A stretch of DNA of 64,000 nt from positions 587,044 through 651,043 of the forward strand of contig CACVBU010000865.1 of NCBI GenBank assembly GCA_902728285.1. The letters run 5' to 3'. Positions 28,101-37,100 of this stretch are shown here, in pieces (within the stretch, counting starts at the first letter, position 1; each line of letters starts with the position of its first letter). A program made the translations under genes and the position numbers. The notes beneath the pieces are model-generated. The model searched no databases, was not told where the DNA came from, and saw nothing but the letters and a program-made list of their open reading frames with translations. This stretch comes from Clytia hemisphaerica (lineage: Eukaryota > Cnidaria > Hydrozoa > Leptothecata > Clytiidae).

Positions 28101-31100
28101 GTCAGAAACAGTCATTCTGCAAAGCTTAAGATAGTTGCCAAATATGAGTGAAGGTAGAGAGTGTATCACCATATTTCCCTAACACCCTGCCTGAAAGTGC
28201 TTGGGATTAGAACACAGTCCATTGCGGTGCAAGTCTGTGATCAAAACCTTCACAATACCAATCGGCAGAATGTTAGTGAGACACGGTGATAGCATTATCC
28301 AGATGGTGAGTGAATGAATACCAAGTTTATCGTTTTGCGTCTGCAATTTGAGCTTCACTATTTTCATTTGAAGTCAATTGATACTTCGTCATCAGCCGGA
28401 TTGAGAAATAATGATTGTGAGTAAAGTGAGAGATTCTATCACCATGTTTCCATAACATCCTGCCTGGAAGTGCTTGGGATTCAAACTTAGTAAAGCTCAA
28501 ATTGCAGTTGTAGAACGATAAACTCGGCATACATAGTTGTCAAAGTAGGCAGTTGGACAAAGATAAATTGATATACACCTGTGAAGGATTACAGAAGTGG
28601 AAAGATGACAACATAAAATAAGAAATAAGAAGGACGCCGAAGTAAACTTAAGTTGGAAAGCTGGAGGATTTGAAGAGTATTGCGAAGAAGATGGTCCTAG
28701 CTGGCGGCCGTCAGTAATTGTGAGTAAGTACAATATGCTATGGATTAGCATGATGAACGTATGAATAGAGAAGGAGAAAAGAAAGACAAGAAGGAGAAGA
28801 CATTCCAAATTATCATGAGCGATGCATAAAATGAACGTTTTCAAAAAGCTAGAAAGGGCGTGTTATTGAAGGGCGTGTCAGTAAAGGACGTAATTACCTG
28901 TGTGATATCGGTGGCCCACAGTGTTTTCTCATTCAACTTGTTTGCCATCAACACGATGTCATTTCTATGGACTTTGTCTTCTTCCATTGGGATTTCGACG
29001 AGAAGTTTGAAAGCTCTATTCTTCATGTATTCGGGAAAGTCTGAGCCGATATCTTCTTCAGCCAGTGATGTGTGGTGGAGAGGAACTACTCCAGCGTTCT
29101 ATAAAGGAAAATAGAAAAAGATGAATAAAAGAAATATTCGAACTAGTTCAAAGACTAGAAGTTTAGTTTGAATCAGTTTAGCGTGTTCTGCAAAAGTCTT
29201 CGTTATTGTACAAGACAGAAAACTTCTAGCGAGCACCTCACCAAAAACAGGGACTTTTCACTCCGCTTCTTCACTATAATAGACGTTAATGAAACGTCAC
29301 TGTAAAGAAAAAAGACTTAACGTCTAGTATAGGCTAGAAAACTCCCTGCTACACCTTCGGATTTGCGAATCCTTGAAATAATTTTTGTGCAACAAAGATT
29401 CAGAGGGATTCTACATGCACTGTTGATGGCCATTACATGACCTTAGAATCTTACAGTAGATGATTATATCCTAGCGATAACGCAATAACCTAGATAAAAT
29501 GTTTAACAGTGTGGTGTATGTTTTAGGTTTTTTATTCCCTACATCAAATAGTCCACTATTTCATCGTTGAAATAACAAATAAAATCAATTGCCCGTCAGT
29601 CTGATTGTCACAGCCTGCGACAAAGATTTGTTAAAATTTCCACGTGCAGTAAAAGTAAAACACATTCTGTTTTCAATTTGTGTTTTGCAAATAATGTGGC
29701 TGACCTAATTAGACTTTCAAGTATAGACGGTCCAAATTTAAAAAGCAGCTAAACGGTCAAAAGATTTCACACTAATCAAGGCTTTCTTCTTTGATGTGCT
29801 CAATACTAAACTACTAATCTAAGGCAATTCTACCAACCTTTTAGTCAAAATCAAAGATGATTTGTTCTGTGAAAAAAAATCTCGTCGTCCCCAATATCGA
29901 TACTACAGTACTTGAATGATAAATTTACCCAGGTCAAATAGCAAGTATTTACAATCAAGAGAAGTTAGTTTTAGATGAACTCTAAGACCATCTGGTAAAG
30001 CTTTATCACCATAAAATTTAGTATATTCAAATAAAACCATCTTGATTTTCGTAGGAGGAATAAGGATGAGAGAACCACCCCTTTTCTGTCTACAACAGCA
30101 ATCATGAAAGTTATCAGGACCCTGTGTTTAACTATCAAAGATCTTCTTTTTTGAATGGTCTTTTAAACGTCTTGAGGTTGCTCTTGAATTAGAGTTTTCA
30201 AGAAGCTTGCTAGGAAATTAAATTTTAGTCTAGTCTCTTTCTTTCTCTTAAAAATAAAGAGAAAGAAATAGAAATTAAACATTCAGGAGAATTCGGTCGC
30301 TCTGTAGTGTGGTAGTTGCCTTGCAATCTAGCTAGCAATCGGAGCCATTAAAAAACCAACGGTTCAGTAAGACTCCGAACCATGCAAAAGCATTTTTGGC
30401 AATCAAAGCCAATCTATACATATATGAAGCTGCTTGCTGACCTTAAAAAAGCAATGTAAAAAGATGTAGCCTAACTGACTCAACTGCCAAAGCGCGCACT
30501 ATTTTGTTTTGATGATTCGTTCAAACAATATATAGACCTTTTCATAAATTACATCACAAACATCACTTGCCTCGTTTTGAAATTATTGCCCTGGTGATTA
30601 ACTCCCACTGGATTTTATTAAAACGACTTCCTATTCATAAAAAATCATTTTATGTATCAAGGGACATATCACCATTACATGGTAATCTTTTGAAAACGAG
30701 GCAAGTGATGTTTGCGACGTAATTTATGAAAAGGTCTATTGCTATGGTTTCGCAGACTCAGCAGTTTTTTTAGCGATTCCAACCTCGTTTAAAATACCAT
30801 TAACTTAATTTTAAGTCATAGAGATTTACGTTTGGCATGTTTCGAGAGATTCTTCTCCCATCATTGGGCAATGTAGAGGATCTTTTCCCCACTATTTGTA
30901 CTAATAGACCTTCTGATTACCCATAATTATGAAGTGTAATTTCCTTACAAGGTGTGAATTTAATTAGAAGTTATGGTTTTTAATTAAAAGTTAGAAAATC
31001 CTAAAAAAAAAATTTTTACCTTTGAGAGTCGAAGCCTTCCATCGATTGTTCTTGAAGCAATGATGAGGTGTTTACTGAACAAAAAACAATGGCGGGTTTT

Positions 31101-34100
31101 CTCACGTCTACCAGATGGAAATCTCGGCTCGTGAAGGCCAATCTGTTTTAGAATACCTGAAACGAAGCAGAATGAGAATTTTACAAATTGGCAATGACTT
31201 ACGATACAGTTTGGTCTCCATAACTCACGGGGAACACAAATTTTCTCGAGTTAAGGATAAATTTCGAGTTATAGAGTAAGGTTAATAAGACATTGTTAAC
31301 AGAAGGAGCGTGAAAATTTGTTCGAGTTAAGGAGACATTCGAATAATTGAGGTTCGAGTTAAAAACTTGTTAAGGAGACATTCGAATTAGAGAGATTCGA
31401 GTTAAAGGCGAGTTAAGATGACATTCGAGTTATAGAGATTAGAGTTAAAGAGTTTCTACTGTACTACCAACCATGCCGGATGAACGTCTGTTCACCATCC
31501 AAGAGATCAATGCAGCCACCATCGATCAAGCGTTCAATTTCCAACGTGTGGCGGATACTTTCTCCCTCATCTAGATAGTGATTGTATGTCTGTGCTTCTT
31601 GAAGTTTGTGAAGGATGCTTTCCAGCGCTTTCCGCTCATTGTGCTCTTCAGGAGTCATTTCAAGAATCTCGAATATATTTCGCACGTATGTTGGCATCTG
31701 TAAAAGTAAAAAAATAAGAAAATCCAGCTTCTAGATAAAAGGCATTATTTGGGACGAGATAGAGTTTTTACAAGCTCTTATCTAATTTGGTTGGTCGTTA
31801 ACCAATAATAAAACAATTTTGTTACTTTTTCTAAAGAACGCGTCATTTTTATTACTTCAAATGACCAATTATTCAAGTATCTTATAAAAACTCCATCTCA
31901 TCTGCATTATTTGGCTGACATCTAAACCAAATCAACGACCTTCACCAGTGGAGCTCTCTGATACTACAAACTGTTGTTTTTAGTAATACTCTTCGCTTCA
32001 CGAAAAGTTGATTAAAATGTCCAATAAAGAACTAACTTTAGCGATCTTTTTATTCAATCATTTTCAAACAATAGGAAAATCATATTTCAAGCCAAAAGTA
32101 GAACTTTTCGGTCCATTTTCGAAAAGGACCATCCCTGGCAATTGAACTTTGATCATAAACCTGAAAATTCATGATAAAAGCTTACGTGATAGACTAAACT
32201 AACTGACTAAACTTTGACGTATAAGGAGGGTAGGACCAAAGCTTATGACACATGGAGAATCATCAAGTTTCCTGTATTTTAACTTAAGCAAATCGAAGTC
32301 ACTCTTTTTGCACACGAAGATGCAATAGCGTTGATTTAGCTTTAGATTTCTGATTCAGTTATCGAGTAGCAACAAGGTTAAGTAATAATTCATCCCAGTG
32401 ATAGCGGACCTATGATATTTATCTTCATAATGAACATCTATTAATTAATTAATGAGATTTTAATGCATTAGTTTTAGAATCGGAGTAAAGAATTAATCAA
32501 TTCCATTCACTTGTTTTTCATTCATTAATTACCCTTTGAAAATACACTACACACGAGATTAAATGATGTCATTTATTAATGACGCACGCAATTTAATCAT
32601 GATGTAATGAATTTCATTAATCTATAGTTGCTGGACAGAGAATTCATTATTCAAATTTTGCCACTAATTAATTTGATACCAAAAATACAAAAGGATAGAA
32701 ATTGACAATCTATTCAAGCTCCAAGAGCGTTGAAATGGCTGCTCTACACGTTTTGCACGTGGCTTTATAATCACTGTAGGTGAGACAGGGGTGAGCTTTA
32801 CTCTTCAATTCGATAAATAAATTATCACAAGAGAAAGACTCGTGGAGAAAGAGGAAAAACTCGATAACCCAAATTTATCTGGTCGCTGGTCGTGGTCGCT
32901 GGTCGTGGTCGCCATTTCTGGTCGATGTTTAGAAACTCCCATTCGTTAGCATGATATCTGTATTTCAAGCAATTTACTAATCATTTTTTTGCTGTTTCGT
33001 GTAAAAATAGAAGCTAAAAGGAGAATTATGTAAGCTCGCAGGAGACCGAGTAAAACTGTTAACCTGTTAAAAATTACTGCTCGCAATTTACTCTCGATAA
33101 CGCCATTATTCTTGACGTCAATTTTAATTCAACAACAAACAACAACAACTCACAATAATTTAACACAATTAAAAATGTTCAGAATTGCAGAATATTAAGC
33201 AGAATATTAGGCGAAAACTCTAGAACATCGACATTCATTTTTGTCACCAAAAACGAAACGCAATGAGAATATCAAAAAAAAAGTGTAGAAAACGCGATGC
33301 AAAATAGGCAAAATCCAAGTGGGGATATCTGAAAAAATGAAGCGTAAATTTACTCTGAGGAATTGCCAAAACATGGATAAGTCTTACCACGCGGACAGGA
33401 TACAATAGAAATTGTTCGATCGTTTGACCATGGCACTCTTCCTTGGCCTCACACCATGACAGCATTTTCACAAATTCAGGACGTTTCTTACATTCACATA
33501 AAGTCTAAAAAAATAATATACAAAAATTTAATGATTTTTGGAGAATTGAAAAAGAATGTTTTCTTTGTCTCTAAGATTTCTTCACTTTCAGACGCGCCCG
33601 ATTACTTAACCCTTTCCGTGCCGGTGTCGTCATTTGCCGACAAGAGAGATCTCGACATATTAGCCAGAGGTTTTTTTAAAAGTTTATTGAAAGTTCGATT
33701 TTGAACAAGATTTCATTAAATAGCACAGTTAATTAATTAAAATATATTTCAAAGATGTTTTTCATAATTATACATTTTTCAACTCAAAGTAAACACATAT
33801 CACTTATATTTCTGATACTTTTCAGAAAATAAAGCTAAATGCGATGGTCAACTCTGTGGTCGCTCATGTCGGCATATGCCGACTTCTGGCAAATAGGTCG
33901 CACCCTTCAAAAATACGAACGGCAGTTAAAGGGTTAAACATAGGACGGTAAATATATAGATGTGTATAATTTTCGTTTTTATAACGTTCGAAGTGGAGCA
34001 TTCTATTTAATTAATGCAATGCATGATTATTTTGTTTGAATTAGTTAGGCCCCTCAAAACAGTGTTAAGAGTGATATTCCCATAGTTTTCTGTCGATGCT

Positions 34101-37100
34101 CAAAAGAAGTACTGGTCTCTATTAGGGGGGCAGGGTGTCTTTTCCTTGACAAAGAGTTACGGCAAATCGATACGGCAAAATAACAGAAAAGTTAGTAACA
34201 GATTACATACCTTGAGTGCTTCTGGATGGTTCTTGATATATTCAATGTAAATCGGTACAGCAGCAACCAGAGAGAACAACAAATCGTCTACAAAGGGTAA
34301 AAGATACATCAAATCATAATAAAAGAAATGTTCTAAATCACAGTTAGTTTAAGAAGTTCAGACGTAGAAGACAAACCGAAGAATTTCTATTTCAGGATTT
34401 TGTAAACACCACCCTCCGCAGCAAAGTTTTATTTCGTCAGCAGTCGAAACCCAGCTTTACCGACCAAACCCCAGCTCTAGCTCTTTCTACCGAAATCCAG
34501 CTGTAGCGTTCGAATCTCAGTCCCTGTCAAGTTAAATCAGTCTTCAGTGGCCGAAATCCAGCTTTTTAGCGACCGAAACCAAGGTTCTGTCATGAAATCA
34601 GCCTTAAGTTGCTACTACCGATGATTTAATGGATTAGCGCGCCAAGGGGGTTTATACACTAGAAAAGCAGTAGGGTGTTTGTGATTTCGTGAAAGATTTA
34701 GGAGGTCGCTTCAAAATAGATTTTGCAGAATTTAGGCAAAACTCCAGAGGGTGCAACCTAGAGTGCCAATAATAACCAAATTGAGGTTATGGGGCAGAGA
34801 TAACTTAAGTTTTTGTGAAATAGCCCATTTCGGATTCATTCAAATCTTGCTGGTTGGCTCTTATTAGTTTCAATTCAAATTTTATGTTCCACTAAAAACA
34901 AAAGCAATGACTTAACTTAATCCTAACCGCCATTATTTGGAAACATCAGGTTGAATTCAATAACGAACCTATTTGTACGGCTGGCCAGTCTTTCATCCGC
35001 ATGGCCATTCCTTCCACAAAAATCTTGTGTAACACTAAAATTGATTCACTAAACAAAGAAAACCATAGATATTTACTATTGTTTTGTTATAAAATTTAGT
35101 AATTTAGTTTAGGATTGAAAGTCGCATTAATTCTAAGGAGCTACGTTGCTCAAGCTCTACGTTGTCCAGCTTAATGAGGGGCTCGAATCCACAACTTTCC
35201 GTTCGGGAAGCAAGCACACTGCCACTCAAGTAAGCCCAAAGTAGTAGTAAGGTAAATAGTTTATTAGCTCAGAAAATCATTTAAGCCATGAACCTGCTGA
35301 TAAACTATAGGTGAAATAATAACAAACCACGTTCAAAAGAAGACATGGAAAACCATGTTTAAATACTAAATATCTTTCCTTTTTTTTGGAGTAACTATCA
35401 AAAATTAAACGAGTTTTTCCATTTTTTCTTTCAGAGGAAACAGAGGAAACACCAGACCAACTGCACTAACCTGTTGGCGAAGATCTTGGTGACTTCAGTA
35501 CTGGAGATAATTTGTGAATTAAATGATCGTTGCTTGATGGGGTGAAGAAACACTCCAACCAACACGTTCAACTGGTGCACGTAGTCTTCCTCTGATGTGA
35601 TGAATTGCCATAGCAACTTGAAAAAGATTGAAAAGGTAGCTTAAAGATTTTATAGGTCTAGTAAGGTTATATGAATGCAGTAAATGTACGTATATGATTA
35701 GCAGTAAACCCGACATTATGAGATAAATAATATTCACATTTTTCTCCAGAAAGATGGTGGTTATTATATAAGTACGACAAACACGGAAAGGCCTGTTTCA
35801 ATCGATCGAGTGAGCGTGCACGCTAGGTCAAAAAATGCGTACGCTCTTATAAGCTTTTGGTGCTCTTTTCTCCGATGGAAATTGTCAACCTTTTTGAGCA
35901 AACAGTAGCGCACATCTCAATTGATAATCTTTCAACCAATCAAGAAATAAAAAAACTGGTGAATGAACAAGAAAATGTATACGCGTACACGTTCGCGCGA
36001 TCGAAAAAAACAGGCGTTAAGAATTCTAATAGAAGATTTCTTCCCTTTCACAATTAAAAAAAACGAAAGTCTTACTTGATTTCTTTGTTTCAGTTTGTCA
36101 GCCGTGAATGTTGAGATGTAAGATTGAATCAGTCCTTTCCATCTACGGCGAAGTAACCAAGAGCGAATGGCATTCTGAAGCTGAGCGACGACAAAAAAAC
36201 AAAAATTCAGTCTTATTAAATGAAACCCGTGTATACAAATTAGGATGTACAGATCGGTCAGAGCCTGGATCTAGGTATGTTAAGATGAATTCTAATTCAG
36301 TTTTCCCCTCATAGATGGAGTCACTATACTAGAGTGAATCTTGATACTTTAAATTCTTTACCTTAAGAATACTTAGGACAGAACCGCAAAACCCTGCAAT
36401 ACACATTTTTTTATAAGAACATCCAAAATTTCCTTCGGATGTTGTTAACTTTTTGAGTTTTAAGCCTAAAGATGTTCTTAACATGTTTTCATTTTCACCA
36501 TTTGGTGAGTATTTTTGCCCATTTTCTTAAGAAATCGGGTGTTTTAGAGTCCACAAAGCCTTAAAATGTTCTTAACTTGCTTTTAATATTTCGGCCATTG
36601 AAGCCTTGTGTTCTCGTATAGTTTTCTCTTATAAAAAAACGTGTATAACCATTGAAGCCTGACACAGAGAGCTTAAAAAGCATACCTTAATAATCTTTGG
36701 TATGTCACTAGGATCAATATCAAAGTCTGAAGCAGTAACAACAGAATTTGAGGAGCTTTCTTCTTCATTTCGTAAAGTGATAAGTGATCCTGCTGACGCC
36801 CTTCGGTTCTTGAAAGACATGGCTTGCTCACGAACACTACTCAACTGGAAAACAAATAAAAATAAGTTTCAACAACTTTTAGAGAAGACTTGGGACCTCC
36901 TTTTCTTGAAGTTGTTGAGCCTTTAGAGACGGTTGAGGTTTAACACCGCTTCGGTATGGGTTTCGTTACGGATAGGATTGGAGCAAGAAAACAGAGCAGT
37001 TCCGTTTTGATATTGCAAAAGTCTCATTTAATATTCATCCCAAAACGGGATGAAAAAGATCAAAGTGGTGCGCCAACCTGGGCAGATTCTCTTACGGAGC

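Noticed and set aside
34500-34530. GTTCGAATC, tRNA T-loop-like
   Set aside because: No A box or acceptor stem at the right spacing; it is part of the degenerate CCAGCT repeats.
35137-35240. Functional tRNA gene
   Set aside because: A- and B-box-like parts are present but acceptor and anticodon stems do not pair, so a SINE fragment fits better.
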